Origin: Manduca sexta | Taxonomy: Eukaryota; Arthropoda; Insecta; Lepidoptera; Sphingidae | Direction of reading: 5' to 3' | NCBI RefSeq assembly: GCF_014839805.1 | Contig: NC_051115.1 | Span: forward strand, 3,160,600-3,224,599 | DNA length: 64,000 nt | The notes under the pieces: generated by a model | The model's database searches: none | Seen by the model: only the letters and a program-made list of their open reading frames with translations | What the model was told of the DNA's origin: nothing | Translations under genes and position numbers: made by a program | Shown: piece after piece, positions 40,943 through 52,149 of the stretch | How the letters are laid out: every line of letters begins with the position of its first letter | Position numbering within the stretch: the first letter of the stretch is position 1

Positions 40943-41182
40943 CACTCTTAATAAAATAATGACCCATTCCAAAATTACCAATTTGTGGTAATCGTCAAAC
41001 AACCAACTTCTGTTTGCGACTTTTTAGTTTTTTCCTTTTTTTCATGTTATAGGTTTTTTTACCTATCTTTAATAAGCTCAATTTTATAGCAACTTCAAAA
41101 AAGGTAGCAAAAAAAAAATTTGTTTTCCGACGACTGCCATAAATTAATAATTTTGAAATAGGTCATTATTTTATTAAGAGTG
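40943..41182. mobile_element. MITE-L
   Basis: CACTCTTAATAAAATAATG ... CATTATTTTATTAAGAGTG, flanked by CG on each side (CGCACTC/GAGTGCG). 240 bp. Confidence 0.75.
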
Positions 41183-41457
41183 CGAAATTAGATTCGTCTC
41201 TGCCTACCTTTCAAGGATCAAGTCGTGTGTAAAGGAAAGAAATCAACAGTATCCCAAACACATAATTAACCCAGTTTTAAGTCAAGATTCGAACCCTGGA
41301 CCGTGTGATTAACAAAGCGGTTAGTTCGGTAATTCGTAAGTCATGAATTTTGTACGGACCGCGGCCGTGTTTGATGTGCTGTACATGTCATAAGCGGCAA
41401 CGGATTTATTATTGTAGACATGTTATATTTTGGATTTTGTTAGTAATTTTTGGAAAA

Positions 41458-41740
41458 CTAGCTGACCCGACAGACGTTGTCCCGTCTTAACTATGAATTT
41501 GCAGCGCGCTATCTGTCAATCGCTGACAGTTATTACAAACAATTGACAGTTATATAAAATTAATATTATTGTTAAGTTTTCTTAAATTTTCTAATTTTTT
41601 GCGCAATTTTTTAAATTTTTTCTTTCATAAGAACCTTCTCCTAATAACAAACGCAACAAAAAAAAAATTGTGAAATCGGTCCAGCCGTTCACGCGTGATG
41701 GCGTGACCAAGGGAAATAGGGATTCATTTTATATATATAC
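41458..41740 (-). mobile_element. Helitron-E copy
   Basis: CTAGCTGACCCGACAGACGT to GGATTCATTTTATATATATA. The TC start is altered. Confidence 0.7.
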
Positions 41741-41901
41741 ATGTCTTAAAATCTAAATTACAAATAGTTCCGCATTGATAACAATTTAAAATTCACGTAA
41801 CGCCATCTATTGTTGCATATTTACAATATCAGTTATGTGAGTTGGTAAAAATAAATAAAGGGTATCAGTGTTCGCTTGAGCCGTTGCTGTTCGCGTTGAG
41901 T

Positions 41902-42200
41902 CATCATCATCATCAGCCTATATCTTTGTCCACTGCTGTACATAAGCCTTCTCCAATATGTGCCATTTTACCGTGTCTTCGGCCTGTCGCGTCCAGTTCT
42001 TACCAGCGACCTTTCGCAGGTCGTCACTACCTAGCTGGAGGGCGTCCTACAATACGTTTGCTGAGCCGTGGTCTCCACTCAAGAACTCGTTTACCTCATC
42101 GGTTATCGGTTTTTCGACAGATATGCCCTGCCCACTGCCACTTCAGTTTGCTAATCCTGTGTGCTATGTCGGTGACAGTGGTTCTTCGCGTTGAGTGCAA
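41902..42200 (-). pseudogene. 3' end of an RTE-type LINE, second copy
   Basis: The minus strand encodes ISKLKWQWAGHICRKTDNR, then with frameshifts RVLEWRPRLSKRIVGRP, and finally KAYVQQWTKI-stop, followed by GGCTGATGATGATGATG. Same protein tail and same (ATG)n end as 20341. The 135-codon plus-strand frame over it is a shadow. Confidence 0.8.
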
Positions 42201-42229
42201 AAGGAATATTAATAGAGACTTTCCCGCCC

Positions 42230-42420
42230 TCTCACTACAACTCCTGTAAGGATCAGCAGTCGCATTGTATGACACCGAGCAGTGAAGCTCGCCGAGTCTC
42301 AGGGAACAACTCATTTGTCATCCCGCAACGACATTAATCAAATAGAAAGATAGGAGTTGGAAACATCAATTCTCTACTTCCCTCCATAGCAAAGGAGAAT
42401 TAGCATTCTTGATAAAATTG
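42230..42420 (+). repeat. Repeat Y
   Basis: CTCCTGTAAGGATCAGCAGT, GTGAAGCTCGCCGAGTCTCA, CATCCCGCAACGACATTAAT. A second copy at 45650-45840 is split by an A-rich retroposon-like insert at 45712-45790. Confidence 0.45.
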
Positions 42421-42524
42421 TACGCAAATCATTGCTAAATAAAAATCTTTAGAGTGTGGACTTGTGGTGTATTATTCGTTTCTATCATTAACAATTATTA
42501 AAGCTGGTTTGAAGCATTATTGAA

Positions 42525-42855
42525 GCAGCGATAGCCTAGTTGGTTGTGGAACGGACTATCGAGACGAATGTCCGCAGGTTCAAATCCCAAGGGCACACAC
42601 CTCTGATTTTTCTAAAAAAATATGTGTGTATTCTTTGTGAATTATTGCTTGCTTTAACGGTGAAGGAAAACATCGTGAGGAAACCTGCATACCTGAGAAA
42701 TTCTCTATTAGGAATTTTTGAGGGTGTGTGAAGTCTACCAATCCGCACTAGGCCAGCGTGGTGGACTAAGGCCTATTCCCGCTCAGCAGTAGAGGAGGCC
42801 CGTGCCCAACAGTGGGACAGTACAGTAATACTGGGCTGATATTATTATTATTATA
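42525..42855 (+). mobile_element. SINE-A copy
   Basis: Box A TAGCCTAGTTGG and box B GGTTCAAATCCC are both intact; tail GGGCTGATATTATTATTATT. Confidence 0.9.
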
Positions 42856-42939
42856 AAGCTGATTTTAGTACTTATGTATTTTCGGTTAGCACACGAAACC
42901 TGACCACCAGACTTTATTATACGGGATAAGAGACCTCTC

Positions 42940-43010
42940 TGTACCTGATGGTAAGTGGAGTAGAATGTCGACTAACGAGAGATGATTACCTCTCAGTCGA
43001 CACAATAGGT
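42940..43010 (+). repeat. Repeat-C left fragment
   Basis: ACCTGATGGTAAGTGGAGTA, GTCGACTAACGAGAGATG, CTCAGTCGACACAATAGG. Confidence 0.6.
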
Positions 43011-43557
43011 TTTTTTTTAACTATGTTTGATATTATGCATTTTATTATATGTAACATTTAGTACAAAAAAAACCTTCTGTGAAAACAGCATTAAAATTCG
43101 ATTAGAAATGAGAGTAATTTAAATATCAAATATTGCTACGTGCAGTGGGCGTGGAGTGGGGATATCGCTCCATCTCTTTCGCACGCATCGTAATGCCCGC
43201 TGACGTCACATGCAAGTATTTTGTCTCTTTTGTTTTTTGACACACCCCTACTCTATTTCAGTAGCTTATAATTTGTGTATTTTTCATCAGACTTCTAGAG
43301 ACTGAAAACTGATTCTAAATAACATAGTTTCTACTACAGTGTGGCGTAACCATTATCGCTCTTACCCTCGCTCCCGCTCCCGCTCTCGCTACCGCCTATA
43401 CCTTAAACCATTCCAAGCCACATTGTGTATACGCCATGATTTCCCAAACGTATAACCCAGGGGCGAACTTCGAGGACCGCGTTATGCACGAGAGAACCAA
43501 TGTTAAATGAATTCTATTGTCTAAGGTAGTTGATTCTTAGCTATTTCAACGCTATGA
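43011..43557. other. Unassigned; CRE-like motif and CGCTCY run
   Basis: 43200-43207 is TGACGTCA, a CRE/ATF palindrome, next to CATCTCTTTCGCACGC. 43362-43396 is a run of CGCTCC-like hexamers. No gene seen. Confidence 0.3.
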
Positions 43558-43710
43558 TAAACTGCATTGAGGTGCTAAGTTCGAATCCCGCGTGATTGGA
43601 TTTTGTTTAGTATCAGGCCAGTTTGAAATTTGCGCCCGATACGGCCGTAGGCTCACTCTAAAGAGAATTATAATATATATGGAAAGGCTCGCCCTCTTTC
43701 ACATTGAAGG
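43558..43710 (+). mobile_element. SINE-B copy, degenerate
   Basis: AAGTTCGAATCCCGCG (box B), TTAGTATCAGGCCAGTTTG, TTTGCGCCCGATACGGCC. Confidence 0.5.
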
Positions 43711-43715
43711 ACCTT

Positions 43716-43978
43716 TTTTTATTTATTTTCTTTGAATTACGATACGACCTTGCCGTTTGCCTGATAAGCGATACGATCCATAAACAGTAGATCCAACATC
43801 TTGAATTACAAAGTATTTGGTATTCCACTGCGCTCGTCTGAGACATGAGATGTTAATATGTCCAGTAGTTACACTGGCTACAATGTCCTAACCAGAAAGT
43901 GTCTACACTCTGCTTGGCGGCAGAAAAAGACATTGCGGTGGTCCCCAGGCGGACCGTCACATATAAGAGACCTGCCCA
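43716..43978 (-). mobile_element. Repeat-D copy
   Basis: GAATTACGATACGACCTTGC, CCTGATAAGCGATACGATCC, to CACATATAAGAGACCTGCC. Confidence 0.75.
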
Positions 43979-44230
43979 TCCCTTCGGAGGTAAATGTGTG
44001 GATTGAGTTTAGTTTAAATAGTTATTAGTTTTTATTAATTAGGACAAATGTTGCCTTCCCGTGTAATGGAGGATGAATATATGTTAAGACCTATTGTTAG
44101 TTTAAAACGTTTTATTAGTAGTTACTAAATACAATACGTTATATGACCCATATACTAAGTACACACACTACAGGTGCTTATTAAGAGCCTGTGGTGTATA
44201 TAGTTTTAAGCTCACCAGATGTCGCTTTAA

Positions 44231-44676
44231 TGATATTAGTCCTGTATTATATCCTCTACTAAGAGATTTACGCCTTAGTTCACCACACTGTAGTGCGGGT
44301 ACACTTCACACACCCTCAAAATTCCTATCTTCTCAGGTATACAGGTTTCGTCTCGATGTTTTCCTTCACCGAGCAAGCGATAATTCACATAGAATACACA
44401 GATCATTTTAGAAAAGTCAGAGGTGTGTTTGGGTTGTCAAAGAGAGATTAGGCCTTAGTGCACCACGCTGTAGTGCGGGTAGACTTCACACACCTTCAAA
44501 ATTCTTATAGAGATCTTAGGTATGCAGGTTTCGTCACAATGTTTTCCTTCACCGAGCAAGCGATACTTCACAAACACACACATAACTTTAGAAAAGTCAC
44601 AGGTGCCCTAGGAATTTAAAACTGCAGACATTCGTCTCGGCAGTCCGTTCCACATCCAACTAGGCTTACACCGCCT
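44231..44676 (-). mobile_element. Head-to-tail pair of partial SINE-A copies
   Basis: 44231-44440 runs from the tail to the GTGTGTTTGGG region. 44441-44676 begins again at AGAGATTAGGCCTTAGTGC and runs through the head. Both lack the usual GTTAAA after TTCACCG, so they share a deletion and probably arose by local duplication. Confidence 0.7.
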
Positions 44677-44909
44677 TAGTTCCTAACAATAGAAAAATAA
44701 AATAGTTATAAAACACGATTCTATTTTAACTCTGGTTCCCTCTTGCATACCGTGAACCAACCAGAGTAGACATGTTCAACATACAAGAAGCTGTTACCTG
44801 TAGATTTGAATCTAAATTAGCGAAATGTTGGTGACCCTATTATAAGAATTTGTGGATGGACCTCAATCTCAGACCTTCAGGCTTTCCCGCCCATAAACCT
44901 GTAACTTAG

Positions 44910-45640
44910 AAGCAATTCTTGTGCGCTCGGTGAACACCGAATGCATGCATAGATGACATTTGTAGCGGCCCTAGGCACACAGTGCAGTTATACCTCTAGA
45001 TTGTAACCTAAGACGTTTTTATTACATAGATACGTTGTCCGAGCTCAATATTGGCAAGACGACAGCAAGCAAGCCCGACATTCACTTAGTCAACCTCCAA
45101 CCACAGTCGCGGCTAGTCGGCTTACTAACTTTTGTATTTTTATAAATAAAATGCCTTCCTGTGTTTTAGACGATGTGCAAATTATACTCCAACTGTAAAT
45201 GAAAAATACGTTTCATTTCATACGTAAGTAATAAGTATACACTATTTAACTTATTTTTTTAACTAATAAATGCATTTTATTCGACTGTCATGGCGACCAG
45301 AATTCAATAAACTAGATGGCCACGGCGGTCGACGCTCGGGCCGTATCAATGCTCGCTGCTAGGGCTGTACAGGTATGTGACTATAGTAAATACTGCGCTG
45401 TTTTTATGTGCAATTTTATTAGTCTATGACGCGTCTATTTGTAAAACGTCATTGGTTGTAACACCTTGAGGCCTAACAAGACTCATGAATATTTCCTGTC
45501 CTCTCTTCCACCCGTACTAAGCGTTCCTTTCCTTTTCCCACACTTCATATTCCCTCCCAATTTTCCTCCAGGCCTGCGGTCGCTTATTCGAGGATTGTAT
45601 CCCGTTTATAGGTTTCCCCCGGTGTTGCAAATCCGATACG
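44910..45640 (+). mobile_element. Retro-I copy split by hAT-R
   Basis: CAATTCTTGTGCGCTCGGTG to CTAGATTGTAAC, then after the insert GTTGTAACACCTTGAGGCC to TTTCCTCCAGGCCTGCGG. Confidence 0.6.
45016..45456 (+). mobile_element. hAT-R inserted in Retro-I
   Basis: Ends CTAAGACGTTTTTA and ...TAAAACGTCATTG are inverted (GACGTTTT core). Flanks ATTGTAAC and GTTGTAAC match 7/8, an 8-bp target duplication. Interior as in 7779 and 26158. Confidence 0.8.
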
Positions 45641-45871
45641 CAAATAAAAACTCCTGTAATGGATCAGCAGTGCAATACACCGAGCGGTGAAGCTCGCCGA
45701 GTCTCAAATACTATTTATTTATTTACTTTTTATTGTGCCAAACACAAAAAACGATACAAAGAAGAAAAGAGACACAAAAGGTAGATACTAACCTGTCTTT
45801 ATCCCGCAACGACATCAAATAGAAAGATAAGGAGTTTGAAATACTCAAACATTCAGGGTATTCTTAAGATA

Positions 45872-46185
45872 AGGGGCCGTTCAAGTATTACGTAACGCAA
45901 TTTTTTAAGATTTTTGCCCCCCCCCACCCCCCCGTATGTAACGTTTTCCTGTACGCCCCCGCACCCCCTCCAAAAAATAAGTAACTAAAGTTAATATTCT
46001 TTTCTAATATTCACAATTATTTTACGCAAAATACCGAAAAGTCGCTAAAATACCTTTGTTATTGTTTTAAAATTAAAAAGACGATGTTACATAACGCTTT
46101 GTACGAGATCCCCTCCCGCACCTCTAACGTTTTACAAGACCCCCGCTCTCCCCAAATTGCGTTACGTAACACTTGAACGGTCCCT
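45872..46185. mobile_element. MITE-M
   Basis: AGGGGCCGTTCAAGTATTAC at left; right end is the complement of AGGGACCGTTCAAGTGTTAC. TACGTAACGCAATTT is shared by both arms. C-rich stretches (45919-45932, 46129-46155) lie inside. 314 bp. Confidence 0.75.
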
Positions 46186-46246
46186 AACTAGGAAGACTGG
46201 AAATAAAACTATTTTTCAGATTTTATCCCATTTTTTATATTATAAC

Positions 46247-46434
46247 TATCTTTTGCTTCGCTATGCTCGCGTAAAGGAGTTTTCCGGTATAAAAAGTAGC
46301 CTATAACCTTCGCAGGGTCTTAAACTATATCCATACCAAATTTCATAAAAATCCGCTCAGTAGATTTTGAGAAAATCGATAACATACAAACAGACAGAAA
46401 AGGGGACTTTGTTTTATGGTATGCATAGATAGAT
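46247..46434 (-). mobile_element. Short Helitron (AAAGTCCCC family)
   Basis: CTATCTTTTGCTTCGC (degraded CTAG end) to GGGGACTTTGTTTTATGG and ATAGA|T. Confidence 0.6.
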
Positions 46435-46700
46435 TTTCTCCCGACGCGATGTTTCGAAGACTTTTCAGCCTTCATGGTTACGGGAGGACTGTTGGTCGTC
46501 CGAAAAGACAGTTGCAATATCTACCTACATTTTACAATTATACAACTTTTTAAATTTAGCTGTTGGTGGTCCGATATACGCAGAATGAGCTCACAGTATC
46601 TTGAAGTCTGTCCGGTCTTTTTGGTTCCGATTTAATTAAATGTAGAACTAGATCCCAGACTTGTGCAAGCTTCCAACCATTTTCTCTATCGAAATTTGTT
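46435..46700 (-). pseudogene. RT-J C-terminus and 3' region
   Basis: Same peptide tail as 32020 (WKLAQVW, RPDRLQDTVSSFC, stop), then GTAGGTAGATATTGC and the CATGAAGGCTGAAAAG/CGTCGGGAGAAAATC block, all on the minus strand. It abuts a Helitron end. Confidence 0.5.
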
Positions 46701-47031
46701 TTTATATTTACTTTATATTTATTTCATGATTGTATCATTAATGTCAAGATAGAAACAGTTTAACTTCGGATGATGTCTCTATATTGTTGGTTATTTTTGA
46801 TTATTTTTAATTTTAGGACGACTATACTAAAATCCGGATTGGTTTGCAATGGCCGCAGCCTAGGAACGGAATATTTTAGATTCCGAGTGACCTATACTGT
46901 TTGTATGAAGAAATATTGAATAAGCGCCAGTTGTTGCACCGAGGGTTCCTTACAGACTTGTAGGTAATCTGATTGATTCATTCATAACCAAATTTCCTCC
47001 ACGAATTTCAGCGACGCAGGAGATATTATAG
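46701..47031. other. Unassigned
   Basis: TTTTAATTTTAG|GACGAC at about 46820 resembles a 3' splice site, but the following frame stops within 20 codons. No gene called. Confidence 0.25.
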
Positions 47032-47355
47032 CGGCGATAGCTTAGTTGGTTGTGGAACGGACTGCCGAGACGAATGTCCGCATGTTCAAATCCCAAGGGC
47101 ACACACCTCCGACTTTTCTAAAAAAATATGTGTGTATTCTTTGTGAATTATCGCTTGCTTTAACGGTGAGGAAAACATCGTGAGGAAACCTGCATACCTG
47201 AGAAATTCTCTATTAGGAATTTTTGAGGGTGTGTGAAGTCTACTAACCCGCACTAGGCCAGCGTGGTGGACTACGGCCTAATCCCTCTTAGTAGTAGAGG
47301 AGGTCCGTGCCCAACAGTGGGACAGTAAGTATATAATACAGAGCTGATATAATTA
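47032..47355 (+). mobile_element. SINE-A copy
   Basis: GCGGCGATAGCTTAGTTGG, GTTCAAATCCC, tail AATACAGAGCTGATATAATT. Confidence 0.88.
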
Positions 47356-47365
47356 TATATTATAT

Positions 47366-47545
47366 TATTAGGAGATATTGTAGTGTGTGCAATACACAAG
47401 CACTCTGTGTTTCTCATAGTCCGGTGAGACGACATGACAGGAGAGAGATCAGGACCAACGGCTTTACATGCCGAGGCACGGTATCACACCGCTTCCTAAC
47501 TCCGAGCTGCGACTGGGTAATTTTTAAGACGGAAAAACCCAGTCT
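47366..47545 (-). mobile_element. SINE-N copy
   Basis: Complement of AGAAACACAGAGTGCTTGTG, CGACGTCTCACCGGAC-like block and GGTTTTTCCGTCTTAAAAAT. Confidence 0.5.
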
Positions 47546-47877
47546 CAGTTTAGAGAACAGAAAGTTAAAAAGAACTTGGAAAGTCTGCTGTTTGGAACCG
47601 TGGTTACACCCACCATTAGACCTACTTAGTAAAATGTAAATTATATGAATATTTTTCAATCATAATCACATCCTCATTACAAACAGTTTTAAATAAAATA
47701 CCATTTTGCATGTAAAATCTACGTTTCTTGAGAGGGCGAGGAAAGCGCTCGGAGTGCCGTGAACAGCCCTCCAACCTCGAGACTAAGCGAGGGCAGTACT
47801 CTGCCTTAACGCCTGTACAACTCAGTCTCAAATCTGGTCTACTTGTAACTGGATGTCTATTTCTGATTTATATAAAA
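47546..47877. other. No gene seen
   Basis: Unassigned; a moderately GC-rich patch at 47730-47800. Confidence 0.25.
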
Positions 47878-48073
47878 CTAGCGACCCGCCCCGGCTTCGC
47901 ACGGGTGCAATGCTGACTATTTAATGGATGTTATTATTATACATATAAACCTTCCTCTTGAATCATTCTATCTATTAAAAAGAACCGCATCAAAATCCGT
48001 TGCGTAGTTTTAAAGATTTAAGCACACATAGGGACAGAGAAAGCGACTTTGTTTTATAAGTACTATGTAGTGA
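47878..48073 (-). mobile_element. Short Helitron, same family as 2447
   Basis: CTAGCGACCCGCCCCGGCTT to ACTATGTAGTGA|T. Confidence 0.72.
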
Positions 48074-48107
48074 TGATAGTGATTGCATTATTACAAAGAT
48101 ATTAAAC

Positions 48108-48430
48108 CATTGATATATATGTACTTCTAGATTTGGCGTTCCGAACATGCACTGTGTTCAACTGAATTGAACTGCTATCCATTCAAACCGACTTTAGTAT
48201 GGTCAATATTGGCAGCTTGTGGTTGTGTACGGAGTGACTCTCATGATATAAGAACTCGAGTTTAAACGTAAACCTGAATTTGAATAAAAAAATTTAGTCA
48301 AAAAAGTAAAATTATTTCTTGTTCAAGTGGATAAATAGATTATAACAGTGACGTTTTGGTCGCCTATTTAGTTCAGATTTTGAACAAATAGTTTATATGG
48401 ACGTTCGTGTCTGTAGAATATACATCAATG
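48108..48430 (+). mobile_element. hAT-K, reference copy with target duplication
   Basis: Ends CATTGATATATATG and the complement of CATTGATGTATATTC form short inverted repeats. The 8-bp flanks are TATTAAAC and CATTAAAC (7/8). 323 bp, non-coding. Copies: 5008, 56517, 57757. Confidence 0.75.
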
Positions 48431-48456
48431 CATTAAACAGTATAGTTAGTTACTCC

Positions 48457-48725
48457 TCGACTGACTGCCTCGGTGGCGTAGTTGTATTGCATGTCCGGTA
48501 CAATAGCGCTCTGAGGTTCTGGGTTCGAATCCCGGGTCGGGCAAAGTGATATTTGGGTTTTTATGCTCAGTATCAGCCCGGAGTCTGGAATTTGTGCCCG
48601 ATATGGCGATAGGCTCGCCCCCTATCACATCATGGGACGGAACACACTTGGCGAAAAGTGGGTGCCCTAGTTGCGCCTCTGCATACCCCTTCGGGGATAA
48701 AATGCGTGATGTTATGTATGTATGT
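48457..48725 (+). mobile_element. SINE-B, full-length reference copy with 12-bp target duplication
   Basis: GTTAGTTACTCC is present on both sides (48445-48456, 48726-48737). Head GGTGGCGTAGTTGTATTGC, box B GGGTTCGAATCCCGGG, body CAGTATCAGCCCGGAGTC and CTATCACATCATGGGACGG, tail (TATG)n. Confidence 0.92.
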
Positions 48726-48737
48726 ATGTTAGTTACT

Positions 48738-48960
48738 CCAAAAGTTAATACCAATTGGTAAGTCGTTGTGTTATTTGAAATGTCCGTGTGACAAGATGTC
48801 AGCGTCCTTAGATATTAATATATTGACAGAAAAAAAACGGTAAAAACGTGCAAATCATGACATGGAAAAAATATGAAGTAGGTGTTTTTTATTGGTGTTT
48901 TGCTATTTAACAGAAGATTAAACCACTATATAAGCGCAACATTTTTGTATGACAATATTT
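48738..48960 (+). repeat. Interspersed repeat shared with the Kazal gene intron
   Basis: CCAAAAGTTAATACCAATTG, GACAAGATGTCAGCGTCCTT, CAAATCATGACATGG. The same order occurs at 63045-63325. Confidence 0.55.
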
Positions 48961-49134
48961 ATGAAACCTTTGAAAACCTAATCGTGGCGTAGATTCATAC
49001 TTATACACCCTCTCTCAAAAACACAAACATAAATAGTAAAATGTTTTAAACTGTTATTTTTTTTATTCTCTTCTGTTCTTTTTTGATCGTTGCTCTTTTT
49101 ATATTCTTTAGTATTGGACACATAATGTAAATTA

Positions 49135-49735
49135 GGCCTCGACTTCTCTTCGATAGCCTCAGTGGCGTAGTTGTGATTGTACACGGTACGAGTACAACCG
49201 CTCAGGTCCTGGGTTCGAATCCCGCGGCGGGCCAAAATAATTGTGACTGGATTTTTCCACCTTAAATATTACTCAGTCTCAACTCGTCAAGAAGTTAGCG
49301 GTGGGATACTGTACCTAGGCACGTAATGCCGTTTGCCCAGCTGATCTCTTCAATCATGTCGGATTGTTTTTTTTTATTGCTGTGAATGATGAGACGAGCT
49401 TACCGTTCGCCTGATAAGCGATACGATCCATAAACAGTAGAAACACCAACTTGAATTACATATTGTTTGGTATTCCACTGCGCTTGTCTGAGACATGAGA
49501 TGTTAAATATGTCCAGTAGTTACACTGGCTACAATGTCCTTCAAACTGGAACACAACAGTGACTACACACTGCTGCTTGGCGGTAGAAATAGTGGTAACT
49601 ACAGGCCAGACCTACCACCAGTAGTTAGGTAGATAGACTGTCTCACCGGACTATGAGAAGGAACAGAGTGCTTGTGTATTGCACACACTCGTGCACTATA
49701 ATATCTTCTGTCTGATCTCCGTTGAGATTATGTTG
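49135..49735 (+). mobile_element. SINE-N copy split by Repeat-D
   Basis: CAGTGGCGTAGTTGTGATTG, box B GGGTTCGAATCCCGCGG, GTGACTGGATTTTTCCACC up to about 49367, and the 3' part CACCGGACTATGAGAAGGAA from 49627. Confidence 0.6.
49367..49620 (-). mobile_element. Repeat-D copy inside SINE-N
   Basis: TTTTTTTTTATTGCTGTGAA, GATGAGACGAGCTTACCG, to GGCCAGACCTACCACCAGTA. Confidence 0.75.
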
Positions 49736-50010
49736 ATCATGTTATAACATAAGATGTTGTTATGTTCTGTCACTTCTTATTATGTTTTATCCTTTTTGTC
49801 TGTTTTAAGTTTCTACTTATATATCCAAATAATATTAGTAACAAATATTATTATTTTTGCCGCTGTACTAATATATAAATTTGCATTCTGTGGTCTCCTG
49901 TAATTGAAAAGGCACGTCACATTGCTAATTGTACAAATGCTACGACATTGTATTTATTATATGCCGTGTATCCTTTGTTGAAGGTCCTTAAATAAATGAA
50001 TAAAATAAAT
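49735..50010 (+). mobile_element. Repeat V, second copy
   Basis: Same as 21835 with over 90% match by eye; ends GTCCTTAAATAAATGAATAA. Confidence 0.6.
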
Positions 50011-50400
50011 AATTAGCTTTCCATTGAATTTCGGCTAGGAGGGATTCCTGCTAAACTAAACAATTAACTTCTGTTTTACAATTCATTCAACTCATAAGCA
50101 AACTTGGGGCAAAATTCATACCTTTTTTAAAATAAAATCCCTTTGTGCTGCGTTTGTTTTTAATTAACTTAATGTCAGATGAAGCCATTTTTACAAAATG
50201 TATGTCCTCAGGCTGTGACGTAAAGGTACTGGCGTATTGTGTACAGCGAGCGAGTGAAAGATATGAATTTTCTGTGCCTTTTCGAGATTTGGGTAGATTC
50301 GGTGTTTTGTAATTGCCGTTTATTTATTTAGGTTTGTTTACAGTTGTAATAATGAAAAAACGTACATGCTAGTTTAGAATAAATTGTATTACTTGCAAGC
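50011..50400. other. No gene seen
   Basis: AT-rich unassigned sequence. Confidence 0.25.
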
Positions 50401-50528
50401 GTGCGATAGCCTAGTTGTTTGTGGAATGGACAGCCGAGACGAATGTCCGCAGGTTCAAATCCCAAGGGTATACATCTCTGACTTTTCTAAAAAAATATAT
50501 ATATATTCTATGTGAATTATCGCTTGCT
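50401..50528 (+). mobile_element. SINE-A 5' half
   Basis: TGCGATAGCCTAGTTGTTTG, GGTTCAAATCCC; stops at ATCGCTTGCTTAAGC. A 3'-truncated SINE is unusual for target-primed insertion. Confidence 0.75.
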
Positions 50529-50852
50529 TAAGCTTTATTTATTAAATAGTTCAATACATTAAATGTCTACTTGAGATCTTACTCAAAAGATTCATTTATT
50601 AATACGACTTTAATTCTTACAATTCTAACATCCAAGCGCTAGACAATTCTTTAGTGAATAAAGGAAATAACGTTTTCTGCCTCCAGTATTCCATGAAAGC
50701 AAAACGGCCACTTCGAGGCGTTTTCAAAGACAATAGACCTGGAGAAACGTTTCCCTAGCAATTTATCTGGGATAGCAAGATTTTATGAGGTTAACTGACT
50801 GTTAAATCTAAAATTCAAGTCAAATATTAATATTAAAAATTATGACATAGAA
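50529..50852. other. No gene seen
   Basis: Unassigned AT-rich sequence. Confidence 0.25.
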
Positions 50853-51149
50853 GGGGCGATAACCTAGTGGGATGTGGAACGGACTGCCGAGACGAATGTC
50901 CGCAGGTTCAAATCCAAACACACCTCTGACTTTACTAATCATGTGTGTATTTGTGAATTATCGCTTGCTACAGTGAAGGAAAACATCGTGAGGAAACCTG
51001 CATACCTGAGAAGTTCTCTATAGGAATTTTGAGGGTGTGTAAAGTCTACCCGCACTACAGCGTGGTGGACTAAGGCCTAATCCCTCTCAGTAGTAGAGGA
51101 GGCCCGTGCTCAGCAGTGGGCAAGTATATAATACAGGGCTGATATTATT
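50853..51149 (+). mobile_element. SINE-A copy
   Basis: GGGGCGATAACCTAGTGGGA, GGTTCAAATCC, tail ATACAGGGCTGATATTATTT. Confidence 0.85.
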
Positions 51150-51245
51150 TGACCGTCTCGGTTGCGTAGTTTACGGTACGACTGCAGTGCGTTCATAGTT
51201 CGATTCCCAGGTTGGGCAAAGTGGTTTTAGGTTTTTACTATCAGT
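51150..51245 (+). mobile_element. SINE-B head fragment
   Basis: CTCGGTTGCGTAGTTTACGG, AGTTCGATTCCCAGGTTGGG. Confidence 0.5.
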
Positions 51246-51302
51246 CCTATCAATGCAGCCTTCGAAACGTCGGGAGAAAATTATTATTATACATAAAATT
51301 AT

Positions 51303-51575
51303 TGTACTGGTGGCAGGTCTCTCTGAGTGGCCGCCTGGATAGCTACCACCGCAATGTCTATTTCTGCCGCCAAGTGTGCAGTCACTGTTGTAGGTTTGAA
51401 GGACATTGTAGCCAGTGTAACTACTGGACATAAGATTTAACATCTCATGTCTCAGGATGACGAGCGTAGTGGAATACCAAACAATACTTTGTAATTCAAG
51501 GTGTTGGTGTTTCTACTGTTTATGGATTGTATCGCTTATCAGGCGAACGGCAAGCTCGTCTCGTCATCCAAAATA
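51303..51575 (+). mobile_element. Repeat-D copy inside RT-J tail
   Basis: ACTGGTGGCAGGTCTCTCTG to GTCTCGTCATCCAAAATAAT. RT-J blocks lie on both sides (CGTCGGGAGAAAATTATT before, CCGCGATAAAATCCG after). Confidence 0.7.
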
Positions 51576-51652
51576 ATGTAAAGAAATGAAAAACCGCGAT
51601 AAAATCCGTTAATTAATTTTAAACATCTAACATTCGCGTAAACATAAATCAA

Positions 51653-51933
51653 CTAGCTAACCCGACAGACGTTGTCCCGTCTCAACTATGAATTTGCAGC
51701 GCGCATTCTGTCAATCGCTGACAGTTATTTCAAACAATTGACAGTTATATAAAATTAATATTTCCGTTAAGTTTACTTAATTTTTTTAATTTTCCACGCA
51801 ATTTTTTGGATTTTTTCTTCCACAATTCTCCTGACAATAACAAACGCAACAAAAAAATTTGTGAAATCGGTCCAGCCGTTCACGCGTGATGGCGTGACCA
51901 AGGGAAATAGGGATTCATTTTTATACATATAGA
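51653..51933 (-). mobile_element. Helitron-E copy
   Basis: CTAGCTAACCCGACAGACGT to ATTTTTATACATATAGA|T. Confidence 0.75.
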
Positions 51934-52149
51934 TAACAACATGAGAAATCAATAGCATTTCGTTGGTTTAAAAGCAGCCGTGTCGCTTCGCAATGGGACC
52001 TGACCCTAACGTATTAGTATATGTTTTTGTAAAAATACCCGTCATTTGGTGAACACATTTTCCCTCTCATCGCTAAAGGGTTCGATTCTTAATAAAGTAT
52101 TTTTTAATTGAGAAAATAACGGCTTTATTCCCTTACGCAAAAGGTTTAT

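Noticed and set aside
41842..42249. 135-codon plus-strand frame
   Set aside because: Antisense shadow of the LINE ORF2 end on the minus strand.
42535..42600. True tRNA gene at intact box A/box B
   Set aside because: The same head occurs in about 24 dispersed copies with SINE body and (ATT)n tail; cloverleaf pairing is not kept.
45915..45965. C-rich run as a sequencing artefact or G-quadruplex
   Set aside because: It is an internal part of MITE-M, whose copies are known only partly here; no independent evidence for either idea.
46810..46930. Possible exon after TTTTAATTTTAG
   Set aside because: The frame stops after about 18 codons and no donor or partner exon is visible.
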